A stretch of 64,000 bases of DNA. Origin: Nonomuraea endophytica. Lineage in GTDB: Bacteria > Actinomycetota > Actinomycetes > Streptosporangiales > Streptosporangiaceae. Location: positions 124,001 through 188,000 of the forward strand of contig NZ_JACHIN010000010.1 in NCBI RefSeq assembly GCF_014203235.1, written 5' to 3'. The position numbers were made by a program, and so were the translations under genes. Every line of letters begins with the position of its first letter. The first letter of the stretch is position 1. The notes beneath the pieces were generated by a model. That model searched no databases. It was not told the DNA's origin and saw nothing but the letters and a program-made list of their open reading frames with translations. Positions 1-7,460 of this stretch are shown here, in pieces.

Positions 1-1
1 G

Positions 2-736
2 GGGTGGCTGCGCGTGGCCGGGGTCAAGATCTTCGCCGACGGCATCCCGCCGATGGGCACCGCCTGGACCGACCAGCCGTACACGCACGGCGGCCACGGC
101 GGGCTCCTGGTGGAAGGCCCCTCACCCGAGGCCCGAGCCGCCGCGCTGACCGAGATGATCGCCGCGGCGCACGCGGCCGGATACCAGGTCGGCGTGCACG
201 CCACCGGCGGCAGAGCCGTGCGCACCGCGGTCGAGGCGATGCGCGCCGCCGCCGCCCGCGACGGCCGCGACCGGCGCCACTACATCATCCACGGCGACCT
301 GGTCGTTCCCGAGACGCTCACGGCGATGGCCGATGCGGGGATCGGCCTCAACACCCAGCCCGGGATCGCCGTGGCCACCGGCGACATGCTCGCCGCCGCA
401 CTGGGCCAGGAGGCGCTGGCCGGAGCCTGGCCCCTGCGCGACGCCCTGTCGGCGGGGGTACGGCTCTGCCTCAGCTCGGACGCGCCCGTGCTCACACCCG
501 ACTGGCGGGTGGGCGTCGCCCAGGCAGGACTGCCCATGGACGAGGCACTCCGCGCGTACACGGTCGTCCCGGCCTGGCAGGACGGCGCACTGGCCTGGAA
601 AGGGACGTTGGAGGCGGGCAAGGTGGCCGACCTGTGCGTGCTCGGCGGCGACCTGCGCACCATCGACCCGTCCGCCCTGCCCGAGGTGCCCATCGCCCTG
701 ACAATGGTGGACGGCCGCGTCGTCCACCAGGCCTAG
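2..736 (+). CDS. Amidohydrolase family protein, C-terminal part (5' end outside window)
   Basis: The reading frame is open from the first bases, so the start lies upstream. The visible 244 residues look like the C-terminal half of a metal-dependent amidohydrolase of the YtcJ type. Visible elements are VKIFADG near the start, the sheet-helix repeat with GVHATGG, HGDLV, and the late SSDAPV, where the Asp is the usual last metal/catalytic residue. The C-terminus has the cyclic amidohydrolase ending in which a beta strand carries VDGRVV. It is expected to hydrolyse C-N bonds in the cytoplasm; the substrate is not readable. Its stop codon overlaps that of the convergent aldo/keto reductase by two bases. 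Family call fairly sure, exact function unknown. Confidence 0.8.
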   Translation, partial: GWLRVAGVKIFADGIPPMGTAWTDQPYTHGGHGGLLVEGPSPEARAAALTEMIAAAHAAGYQVGVHATGGRAVRTAVEAMRAAAARDGRDRRHYIIHGDLVVPETLTAMADAGIGLNTQPGIAVATGDMLAAALGQEALAGAWPLRDALSAGVRLCLSSDAPVLTPDWRVGVAQAGLPMDEALRAYTVVPAWQDGALAWKGTLEAGKVADLCVLGGDLRTIDPSALPEVPIALTMVDGRVVHQA

Positions 737-1710
737 GCGGTGCCCCAGGAGGCTTCGGGGTTGACCACGTCGCGGTCGAGCCACAGGTCCGCGACGGCTT
801 CGCGGAGTTCGGGGCCGTGGCGTTCGAGGAGGGTGAGCGCGCCCAGGTTCTCCTCTAGCTGGCGTACGCCGCTCGCGCCGAACAGCACGGTCGCGACCGC
901 CGGGTGCGTGAAGCAGAAGGCGACGGCCAGCTGCGCCGGGGTGGCGCCGAAGCGCTCGGCGGCCCGCATGACCAGCGGGAACGAGGCGCGGATCCGTTCG
1001 CGGATGCCGCCCGGGTCCGCGCCGATCTTGCGCCTCGGGTGAAGGCGGCCCGCCAGGATGCCGCCTTCGAACACGTCGGAGGCCTGCAGCCCCAGCCCCG
1101 CCTGCGACAGCAGCCGGCCGTACGGCAGGCCCTCGGGAACGGAACGCCGGGCCAGACTGTACTTGAGCTGGGCGAACGACGGCGGCGTGAACCCCTCGGC
1201 GGCGGCCAGCGCGCAGGCCCGGCCGAGATCGCGCGCCGCCCAGTTGTTGACCCCCCAGGCCGCGAACCGCCCCGCCCGCACCAGTTCGGACACGTCGGTC
1301 AGCACCGAGCGCAGGTCGAGCTCACCGAGGAAGTCGCCGACGACCACGAGGTCGGCCCGGTCGGTGCCGATCCGCTCCAGCGACGTCTCGATCTGCGCGG
1401 CGAAGGAGCTGGCGGGGTAGTCCCACAGCCAGAGCTTCCCGCACAGCGTGTACTCCTCGCGCGCGATCCCCGCCTCCCTGACCGCCTTGCCGAAGATCAC
1501 GTCGGTCGTCGCGTCCTCGGCGTGCGGCCCGGCGTTGTAGTGGGCGACGTCGAACAGGCTCACCCCATGGCGTACGGCGGCGCCGATCAGCTCGACCGCC
1601 GCGCCGAACTCCATCCGATCCCAGGTGTTCCACGAGCCGAGCCCGGCCATGGGGACCACGGGTCCCCGCATGCCGAGCCTGCGCCTGGGCACCGCACCGG
1701 AATACCGCAC
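733..1710 (-). CDS. Aldo/keto reductase
   Basis: This is a 325-residue protein of the aldo/keto reductase superfamily, a (beta/alpha)8 barrel that reduces carbonyl groups with NADPH. Visible features are the strand VSLFDVAHYNAG, in which Asp and Tyr match the catalytic Asp-Tyr region, GKLWLWDYP around the usual catalytic Lys, WGVNNW in mid-barrel, and the C-terminal VLFGASGVRQLEENL, which resembles the NADP-binding G-x-R/S segment. The GTG at 1710 was chosen because GGGAGGT lies 5 to 10 bases upstream; a longer frame to 1806 would run across the promoter of the divergent gene. It faces the methyltransferase-SDR pair across a short control region with the shared GntR-type motif, so it may belong to the same pathway. 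Substrate unknown. Confidence 0.82.
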   Translation of the reverse strand: MRYSGAVPRRRLGMRGPVVPMAGLGSWNTWDRMEFGAAVELIGAAVRHGVSLFDVAHYNAGPHAEDATTDVIFGKAVREAGIAREEYTLCGKLWLWDYPASSFAAQIETSLERIGTDRADLVVVGDFLGELDLRSVLTDVSELVRAGRFAAWGVNNWAARDLGRACALAAAEGFTPPSFAQLKYSLARRSVPEGLPYGRLLSQAGLGLQASDVFEGGILAGRLHPRRKIGADPGGIRERIRASFPLVMRAAERFGATPAQLAVAFCFTHPAVATVLFGASGVRQLEENLGALTLLERHGPELREAVADLWLDRDVVNPEASWGTA

Positions 1711-1762
1711 CGCACACCTCCCTGAGCCGAGCGACGTCGGGCCTGGCGGCCACACGGAAGAA

Positions 1763-1772
1763 TCGTATATCA
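1763..1772 (+). promoter_or_regulatory. Candidate GntR/FCD operator, site A (TCGTATATCA)
   Basis: The site lies between the divergent aldo/keto reductase and methyltransferase-like genes, just upstream of a GATACT hexamer (1779-1784) that could be the -10 for the rightward gene. Closely related copies are at 4996, 5950 and 6017 beside the other catabolic genes. The motif fits an inverted half-site pattern TCRT-N2-AYGA with one mismatch. Assignment to the GntR protein at 3539-4219 is inference. Confidence 0.45.
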
Positions 1773-1806
1773 TTCCCGATACTGTTCGCTCCTGAAGGGG
1801 TGTCAC

Positions 1807-2799
1807 ATGTCGCTTTACCAGGACAGCAGCGGCGCGGCGCGCATCGTGGAGGTGGCCACCGGATACATGGCCGCCAAGCAGCTCTTCGCGGCCGGAGAGC
1901 TCGGCCTGTTCGCCGCGCTGGCCTCCGGCCCGGCGAGCGCGGCCGACCTGGCCAGGCGCACCGGCCTGCCGGAGCGCACCGTGCGCATCCTCGCCGACGC
2001 CATGTCAGGGCTCGGCCTGCTCACCCGGACCGGCGGCGTCTACACCAACACGCCCGCCACCGACCGCCACCTGACCGGCGCGGCGGGGGAGCTCGACCTG
2101 CGCCCCTTCCTCACCTTCCTGGAGGCCATCAGCTACCCGCACTGGCTGGGCTTCGGCGCCAGCGCCCGTACCGGGGAGCCCGCCCCGCTGGACCTGGACG
2201 GCGAGCGGATGGAGGTGTTCCTCACCGGCGTGATGACCTACAACTCCCTGCACGCCAGGACGCTCGCCGCGCACTACGACTTCACCCCGCACCGCCGCGC
2301 CCTGGACCTCGGCGGCCTGTCCGGAGCGTTCCTGGCCCAGGCCATGAACGCGGCCCCGGAACTGCGCGGCACGTTCTGCGCCGAGGGCGACCTGGCCGTC
2401 TTCGCGAAGCGGACGCTGGACGAGGCGGGCGTCGGCGACCGCGCCGAACTGGCCGCCGCCGACCCCTTCACCGCGGACCTGACCACCGGCTACGACCTCG
2501 TCCTGCTGGAGCACGTCGTGCACCGTTTCGGCCCGGAACGCAACATCCGCTACGCCGAACGCGCCCGCGAGCTCGCCGCACCCGGCGCCACGTTGCTCCT
2601 GCTGGACTTCTTCCTCGACGCCGACCCGGTGCAGCGGGTCGTGGACGCCCTGCACGCGGCCGAGTACCTGGTCATCGACGGCACCACGGTCTATCCCGAG
2701 GACGAGGTACGCGGCTGGCTCACCGAGTCGGGCTGGGAACCCGGCCAGACCCTGTGCCTGCCCGGCTGCCCCCGCGTGATCGTGGCGTACGCCCGATGA
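1807..2799 (+). CDS. Winged-helix methyltransferase-like protein
   Basis: 330 residues arranged like plant-type/actinobacterial O-methyltransferases. An N-terminal dimerisation winged helix (about 15-95) has AADLARRTGLPERTVRIL as the recognition helix. A Rossmann-like domain follows from about 155, containing LDLGGLSGAFL and later DLVLLEHVVHRF, where the catalytic His-Glu/Asp pair usually lies. The SAM loop reads GGLSG instead of the common GGGTG, so cofactor binding may be altered. The next gene starts inside its stop (ATGA), which indicates coupling with the SDR. The promoter region carries the shared GntR-type motif. It may methylate a phenolic intermediate of the cluster; that is inference. 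Confidence 0.7.
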   Translation: MSLYQDSSGAARIVEVATGYMAAKQLFAAGELGLFAALASGPASAADLARRTGLPERTVRILADAMSGLGLLTRTGGVYTNTPATDRHLTGAAGELDLRPFLTFLEAISYPHWLGFGASARTGEPAPLDLDGERMEVFLTGVMTYNSLHARTLAAHYDFTPHRRALDLGGLSGAFLAQAMNAAPELRGTFCAEGDLAVFAKRTLDEAGVGDRAELAAADPFTADLTTGYDLVLLEHVVHRFGPERNIRYAERARELAAPGATLLLLDFFLDADPVQRVVDALHAAEYLVIDGTTVYPEDEVRGWLTESGWEPGQTLCLPGCPRVIVAYAR

Positions 2800-3536
2800 G
2801 CCCGGACGACGGCGCACGGCGGCTGGTGCTGGTCACCGGCGGGGCCAGGGGGATCGGGAAGGCGGTGGCGCGGGCGTTCGCGCAGGCCGGGGACCGGGTG
2901 GTGATCGCCGACGTGGACGGGGAGGCGGGGGAGAAGGCCGCCGCCGAGATCGGGGCCGCCTCGGTGACCATGGACGTCACCGAGGCGGCGTCGGTGGACT
3001 CCGCGCTGGCCCAGGTGGGGGAGACGATCGACGTCCTGGTCAACAACGCCGGGGTGGTCGCCGGTGGCGGTCCGCTGGTGGAGCTGCCGCTGGAGGTCTT
3101 CGACCGGGTCGTCGCGGTGAACCTGCGCGGCACGTTCACCGTCACCCGGGCGGTCGCCGCCGGCATGATCGCGGCCGGGCGCGGCGGCTGCGTCGTCAAC
3201 ATCAGCTCGATCGGCGCCCGCCAGCCGACCGCCGGCCTGGGACACTACGAGGCCACCAAGGCCGCCGTGGATGCTCTGACCAGGACCGCCGCGCTGGAGC
3301 TCGCCCCCTACGGGATCAGGGCCAACGGCGTCGCGCCCGGCCCGGTGCTGACCCCGATGACCGCGGGCCTCATGTCCGACCCCGCGGCCCGCGCCGCCTG
3401 GGAGTCGCGCATCCCGCTCGGCAGGATCGCCGGGACCGGCGACATCACGCCGCTGGTCGTCTTCCTCGCCTCGCCCGCCGCCCGCCACATCACCGGCACC
3501 GTCGTCCAGGTGGACGGCGGCCAGCTCCTCACCTGA
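2796..3536 (+). CDS. Short-chain dehydrogenase/reductase (FabG-like)
   Basis: 246 residues forming a classical SDR: TGGARGIGKA is the NAD(P) glycine motif, ADVDGE ends strand 2 with an acidic residue that favours NAD, NNAGV follows, and the catalytic set is NISSIG Ser, then HYEATK with the Tyr-x3-Lys pair. The C-terminus VQVDGGQLLT is the usual SDR ending. The ATG at 2796 overlaps the methyltransferase stop by four bases, so the two are probably one transcription unit. It ends two bases before the convergent GntR gene. It should oxidise an alcohol or reduce a ketone in the pathway; the substrate cannot be read from sequence. Confidence 0.85.
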   Translation: MSPDDGARRLVLVTGGARGIGKAVARAFAQAGDRVVIADVDGEAGEKAAAEIGAASVTMDVTEAASVDSALAQVGETIDVLVNNAGVVAGGGPLVELPLEVFDRVVAVNLRGTFTVTRAVAAGMIAAGRGGCVVNISSIGARQPTAGLGHYEATKAAVDALTRTAALELAPYGIRANGVAPGPVLTPMTAGLMSDPAARAAWESRIPLGRIAGTGDITPLVVFLASPAARHITGTVVQVDGGQLLT

Positions 3537-3538
3537 GG

Positions 3539-4219
3539 TCAGCCGCGGTTTTTGGCCTGGGCCTTGTGCAGGGCGTCGGCCGTGGCGATCTTGTGGGCGC
3601 ACGCAACCCGCTCGATCTCCTGCGCCTGCGCGCCCGCCTGGATCAGGTCGAGCATGTGCTCGTGCTCCTCCACCGAACGGCGCGCCCGCCCCGGCACGTG
3701 GCTGAACGTGGAGCGCCGCATGTGGTCCAGCCTGGCCCACTCCGCCTCCAGCAGCGCCCGCAGGTGCTCGTCCGGGCACTGGGCGTAGATGGCGAAGTGG
3801 AACTCCCTGTTCAGCGCGGTGAACGAGACCGGGTCGAACTCCTCCAGCGCCTCGACCATCCGGTCGTTGACCGCGCGGGCGCGGGCGAGCTGCTCCGGGG
3901 TCATGAGCGGCGCGGAGATGGCCGTGGCATAACCCTCCAGCCGGGCCAGCACCTGCAGCGCGTGCTCGACCTGGGCGGCGTCGAAGACGGCCACCCGGGC
4001 GCCGATGTTGCGCACCACCTCGACCAGGCCGTCGGACTGCAGCCGCCGTACGGCTTCGCGCAGCGGGATGGTGCTGACCCCGGTCTCGCGGGCGAGCTGG
4101 TCCATCACCAGCCGGTAGCCGGGACCGTAGGTGCCGTCGAGGATGCGCGAGCGCAGCAGCTCGTAGCTGATCTCGGCCTTGGACGCATTGGCCCGCGTGG
4201 ACCCCTTCGCGGAACTCAC
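3539..4219 (-). CDS. GntR-family regulator, FCD subfamily
   Basis: 226 residues. The N-terminal winged helix (about 18-85) has the GntR signature: LRSRILDGTYGPGYRL, then ETGVSTIPLREAVRRL, then the wing EVVRNIGARV. The rest is an all-helical FCD ligand domain with NREFHFAIY and a late ExH pair (VEEHEHML), matching the metal/ligand-binding His residues of this family. Such proteins usually repress catabolic genes until a carboxylic acid effector binds. It sits downstream of the alpha/beta hydrolase with a 42-base gap and may be cotranscribed with hpaD. A repeated motif (TCGT-N2-RTSA) at four places in the cluster is the best candidate for its operator. Confidence 0.88.
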   Translation of the reverse strand: MSSAKGSTRANASKAEISYELLRSRILDGTYGPGYRLVMDQLARETGVSTIPLREAVRRLQSDGLVEVVRNIGARVAVFDAAQVEHALQVLARLEGYATAISAPLMTPEQLARARAVNDRMVEALEEFDPVSFTALNREFHFAIYAQCPDEHLRALLEAEWARLDHMRRSTFSHVPGRARRSVEEHEHMLDLIQAGAQAQEIERVACAHKIATADALHKAQAKNRG

Positions 4220-4261
4220 CGCTCTTTCCTCATTCCCCTCATGTCGAGATCCCCCTCGTTG

Positions 4262-4981
4262 TCAAGGCGCCAGCGTGGTGGTCACGACCTCGCGCAGGCC
4301 GGGACCGGACAACGCCTGGAAGTGGTCGCCCGCGACGGTGACCAGCCGGGCACCCGTCACCTGCCCGACGATACGCTCGATTCCGGCCACGACCACGTCC
4401 TCCTGCCCCGCGACGAACACCGGAGGCTCGGCGCCGGTCCACGCCCCCGGCTCGAACGGGGTGGCGCGCAGTCCTTCGACGCAGGTCACCAGCCCGGCCG
4501 CCCGGTGGCCCTGGGCGAGGACCATATCAGCGATCATGGCCGTGAGCGGGTCGGCGGGCGGGCCGCCTCCCGCGACGGCCCGGCGCAGCGCCTCGACGTC
4601 GACGGCGGTGAACGGGTCGAACGGGCTGAGCCCGCCCAGCACCGCCCGGCGCACCCGGCCGGGCGCCGCGCCGGGCAGCTCCCAGGCGATCCTGGCCCCC
4701 AGCGAGTAGCCGACGACGTCGAACACCCCCGCGTCCATCACCGCCACCAGCGCCTCGGCGATCCGGCCGGCCCCCGCGTGCGCGGGGCTGTCCGGCGCCG
4801 GGCTGTCCCCGTGTCCCGGCAGGTCGGCGACCACGACCCGGCGGCCGGTGGCGGCCAGCGCGTCCGCCATCCCGGTCGCCACCCAGTCGCGCTGCCCGTC
4901 GGCGGCGAACCCGTGCAGAAGCAGCACCGGGGGACCGGCCGTCACCTTGGCGGCGAACACGCGTACGGCCAGCTCTCCCAT
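4262..4981 (-). CDS. Alpha/beta hydrolase
   Basis: 239 residues with the alpha/beta hydrolase fold: VLLLHGFAAD holds the oxyanion HG, VVADLPGHGDS follows strand 4, and the nucleophile elbow GYSLGA supplies the Ser. A VFVAGQED turn carries the acid Asp, and VAGDHF supplies the His. The family includes enol-lactone hydrolases, ring-cleavage-product hydrolases and esterases. The start ATG at 4981 was preferred to an upstream GTG at 4999 because the fold begins directly after it and a GAAAGG element is 9 to 14 bases upstream. It follows hpaD by 26 bases on the same strand, so a role on a ring-cleavage product or an ester precursor is likely but not proven. Confidence 0.8.
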   Translation of the reverse strand: MGELAVRVFAAKVTAGPPVLLLHGFAADGQRDWVATGMADALAATGRRVVVADLPGHGDSPAPDSPAHAGAGRIAEALVAVMDAGVFDVVGYSLGARIAWELPGAAPGRVRRAVLGGLSPFDPFTAVDVEALRRAVAGGGPPADPLTAMIADMVLAQGHRAAGLVTCVEGLRATPFEPGAWTGAEPPVFVAGQEDVVVAGIERIVGQVTGARLVTVAGDHFQALSGPGLREVVTTTLAP

Positions 4982-4995
4982 GACTCCAGCACCTT

Positions 4996-5005
4996 TCACA
5001 TACGA
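4996..5005 (-). promoter_or_regulatory. Candidate GntR/FCD operator, site C (TCGTATGTGA)
   Basis: Read on the minus strand, in the 26-base gap between hpaD and the alpha/beta hydrolase. It matches nine of ten positions of site B, but it lies inside an apparent operon, so it may be an internal control site or a chance match. It is the weakest of the four sites. Confidence 0.25.
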
Positions 5006-5007
5006 TT

Positions 5008-5868
5008 TCAGATGTTACTCCACGAGGGCACCGGGAAGTCGACCACCACCTGCCCGGTGCCGCTGCTGCCGAAGTACGGGCAGAGCTGCTCGCCCTTGCC
5101 CGTGTAGTCCTTCCAGCCGAGCAGCCCGAAGAGCATGGCGGTGTCGGCCATGGCGCCCTCGCCGGTGCACCGCAGGTTGTAGTCGGGCAGCATCTCCAGG
5201 AACTCCGCGATCCGCCCTTCGGTCCACAGGTCGAGCACCGCCATGTCGGTCTTGCGGTTGAACGCGCTGCTGACCTCGTTGAGCAGGGTCTCGGCGATCT
5301 CGTTGGGCGGGAAGGCGTGCGAGAGCGAGCCGCTGGCCAGGAAGGCCACCTTGCGGCCGCTGCGCAGGATCGCGCGGCGCAGCGCCTCGCCGATCCGGCG
5401 GTTCTCGTCGATGGAGGAGTAGATGTTGCACCCGATCGGCAGCACCCTGATGGCGGCGTCGCCGTTGACGAAGTACATGGGCACGAGCGTGGCGTACTCG
5501 AGACCGAGGTCCTTGTAGGTGTGCACGTGCGCCTTCTGGCCGCCGGCGACGATCTCCTCGCCGATGAGCTCGGCCAGCTCGGGGTCGCCGTCGTAGTCGT
5601 ACTTGAGGTCGTGGATGAAGTGCGGGAGCTCGTGGCTGGCGTAGGAGGCGCGGTGGCGCTCCTTGCCGTTGAGGTGGAAGCCGATGCTGTTCATCCAGTG
5701 GGTGTCGGCCACCAGGAAGGTCTCGGCGCCGAGCTCGCGGGCGCGTCTGCCGATCTCCGTCAGCGCCATCTCGGCCGGCCGGCGGATCCCGTAGTGCTTG
5801 CCCGGCTGGATGGACAGCCAGATGGACGGGACGTGTGTGATCTTGGCTGCCAGGACGATCTCTCCCAT
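5008..5868 (-). CDS. hpaD: 3,4-dihydroxyphenylacetate (homoprotocatechuate) 2,3-dioxygenase, HpaD/HpcB type
   Basis: 286 residues, close to the 283 of enterobacterial HpcB, and alignable by eye over the full length: AAKITHVPSIWLS at the N-terminus, DTHWMNSIGFHLN, SHELPHFIHDLKYDYDG, LEYATLVPM, LASGSLSHAF, GEGAMADTAMLFGLLGW and FGSSGTGQ. This is the LigB-type class III extradiol dioxygenase, which opens the catechol ring between C2 and C3 with non-haem iron. The His residues in DTHW and SHEL are candidate metal or acid-base residues. The start at 5868 is preferred to 5874 because GGGAGG lies six bases upstream and the N-terminus then matches HpcB exactly (MG-x3-LAAK). It is divergent from the FAH-RraA gene and probably under the same GntR control. 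Confidence 0.9.
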   Translation of the reverse strand: MGEIVLAAKITHVPSIWLSIQPGKHYGIRRPAEMALTEIGRRARELGAETFLVADTHWMNSIGFHLNGKERHRASYASHELPHFIHDLKYDYDGDPELAELIGEEIVAGGQKAHVHTYKDLGLEYATLVPMYFVNGDAAIRVLPIGCNIYSSIDENRRIGEALRRAILRSGRKVAFLASGSLSHAFPPNEIAETLLNEVSSAFNRKTDMAVLDLWTEGRIAEFLEMLPDYNLRCTGEGAMADTAMLFGLLGWKDYTGKGEQLCPYFGSSGTGQVVVDFPVPSWSNI

Positions 5869-5904
5869 GCGCATCCTCCCAGGCCCGGCATCGGCTCACT
5901 GAGT

Positions 5905-5942
5905 ATGCCGAAGGGCGGGGGGCCTGTTCCACCCCCCGGCAT
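5905..5942 (-). promoter_or_regulatory. Stem-loop in the hpaD leader
   Basis: Two nested complementary blocks, ATGCCG with CGGCAT and GGGGGG with CCCCCC, could fold upstream of hpaD with a small internal bulge. The structure lies between the putative operator at 5950 and the ribosome binding site, so it would be in the transcript leader. Function unknown. Confidence 0.3.
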
Positions 5943-5949
5943 CGCAAAA

Positions 5950-5959
5950 TCATGTACGA
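5950..5959 (-). promoter_or_regulatory. Candidate GntR/FCD operator, site D (TCGTACATGA)
   Basis: On the minus strand, about 80 bases upstream of the hpaD start. It fits the inverted pattern TCRT-N2-AYGA perfectly and differs from site B at one position. It is well placed to control hpaD. Confidence 0.5.
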
Positions 5960-6016
5960 ACTCAGATATCTTTGTCTATAGTACTCCATCCTTCGGATCC
6001 GCTATCATCCACGATG

Positions 6017-6026
6017 TCGTATATGA
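6017..6026 (+). promoter_or_regulatory. Candidate GntR/FCD operator, site B (TCGTATATGA)
   Basis: It lies directly upstream of the GGAG ribosome binding site of the FAH-RraA gene and fits TCRT-N2-AYGA perfectly. Together with site D, 58 bases away in the same divergent region, it would allow one dimeric regulator to control both arms of the cluster. Confidence 0.5.
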
Positions 6027-6038
6027 TCTGGAGTCGCC

Positions 6039-7460
6039 ATGGATCACCCGCTCGGCCTGGCGCCGGGGAAGATCATCGCCGTTCACCTCAACTACCGCGG
6101 CCGGGCCGCCGAACGGGGACGCCTCCCCTCGGCCCCCTCCTACTTCCTCAAGCCACCCTCCTCGCTGTCCTGGTCGGGCCGCCCCGTCGTGCGCCCGGCC
6201 GGGTGCGAGCTGCTCACCTTCGAGGGCGAGATCGCCGTCGTCATCGGCAGGCACGCCCGCTGCGTGCCGCCGGAGCGGGCGCTGGAGCACGTCGCGGGCT
6301 ACACCGCCGCCAACGACTTCGGGGTGTACGACTTCCGGCACGCCGACCGGGGATCCAACCTCCGGGCCAAGGGCCAGGACGGCTACACGCCGGTCGGGCC
6401 CGCGATCCTCACCGGCGTGGACCCCGGGGCCCTGCGGCTGCGCACCTACGTCAACGGCGAGCTCGCGCAGGAAGCCGACACCGGCGAGCTGCTGTTCGGC
6501 TTCGACCTGCTCATCGCCGACCTGTCGCGCTACATGACGCTGGAGCCCGGCGACCTCATCCTCGCCGGCACACCCGCCGGCTCGACCGTCGTGAAGCCTG
6601 GCGACGTGGTCGAGGTCGAGCTCGAAGACGCGGGACGGCTGCGCAACGAGGTCGTCGCCGAGCCCCGCGCCGCCCCGGCCGCGTGGGGCGCGCAGCCGAG
6701 GGCCGACGAGGAGAGCCGGGCCGCCGCCTTCGGCCGGGGGCGGACGGCGGCGCCGTACCCCCTGGACGATCCGACGATCGCGGCGCTGCGCTCGGTCTCC
6801 ACCGCCACGCTCTCCTCGCAGCTGCGCAAACGCGGCATCGACCACCACTTCATCGAAGGCGTCCGGCCCACCCGGCCCGACCTGCGCATGGTCGGCCTCG
6901 CGCGGACCCTGCGCTACCTGCCGCTGCGCGAGGACGTCTTCGCCGAGATCGGCGGCGGCATGAACGCCCAGAAACGGGCCGTCGAGGAGATCAGGCCGGG
7001 GGAGGTGCTGGTGATCGAGGCGCGCGGCGAGCACGGCGCCGGCACGCTCGGCGACATCCTCGCCATGCGCGCCCTGCGCAGGGGAGCGGCCGGGGTGGTC
7101 ACCGACGGGGGGCTGCGCGACAGCCCGTCCTTCGCCGAGCTGGACCTGCCCGCCTACTTCGCGGTGCCGCACGCGGCCGTGCTCGGGCGCCGGCACGTGC
7201 CCGTCGAGTCGCAGGTGCCCGTGGCGTGCGGAGGGGTGCTCGTCATGCCGGGCGACGTGCTGGTGGGCGACGCCGAGGGCGTCGTCGTGCTGCCGCCCGC
7301 CCTGGCCGCCGAGGTGGCGGGCGCCGCAGCCGGGCAGGAGGACGAGGAGCGCTTCATCTACCAGCGGGTCGCGGCCGGCGCCTCGATCGACGGCCTCTAC
7401 CCGATGAACCAGTCCTGGCGCGAGTCCTACCGGGCCTGGCAGCAAGGAGGAGACGCGTGA
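6039..7460 (+). CDS. Fused fumarylacetoacetate-hydrolase (HpaG-like) and RraA-like aldolase/decarboxylase
   Basis: 473 residues with two enzymes in one chain. Residues about 1-215 are a fumarylacetoacetate hydrolase domain: KIIAVHLNYR, FEGEIAVVIG with the metal-binding E-x-E, YTAANDFGVYDFR, and LILAGTPAGS. In 4-hydroxyphenylacetate degradation HpaG isomerises and decarboxylates the ring-cleavage product. After a short linker, residues about 240-465 are an RraA/HMG-aldolase-like domain with TLSSQLRKRG, GDILAMRALRRGAAGVVTDG and the Arg-Asp pair in GLRDSP that marks the divalent-metal aldolase/oxaloacetate decarboxylase group. GGAG precedes the ATG. It overlaps the next gene (GTGA), so it leads a three-gene operon. 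The fusion may channel a 2-oxo acid; that is inference. Confidence 0.85.
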   Translation: MDHPLGLAPGKIIAVHLNYRGRAAERGRLPSAPSYFLKPPSSLSWSGRPVVRPAGCELLTFEGEIAVVIGRHARCVPPERALEHVAGYTAANDFGVYDFRHADRGSNLRAKGQDGYTPVGPAILTGVDPGALRLRTYVNGELAQEADTGELLFGFDLLIADLSRYMTLEPGDLILAGTPAGSTVVKPGDVVEVELEDAGRLRNEVVAEPRAAPAAWGAQPRADEESRAAAFGRGRTAAPYPLDDPTIAALRSVSTATLSSQLRKRGIDHHFIEGVRPTRPDLRMVGLARTLRYLPLREDVFAEIGGGMNAQKRAVEEIRPGEVLVIEARGEHGAGTLGDILAMRALRRGAAGVVTDGGLRDSPSFAELDLPAYFAVPHAAVLGRRHVPVESQVPVACGGVLVMPGDVLVGDAEGVVVLPPALAAEVAGAAAGQEDEERFIYQRVAAGASIDGLYPMNQSWRESYRAWQQGGDA

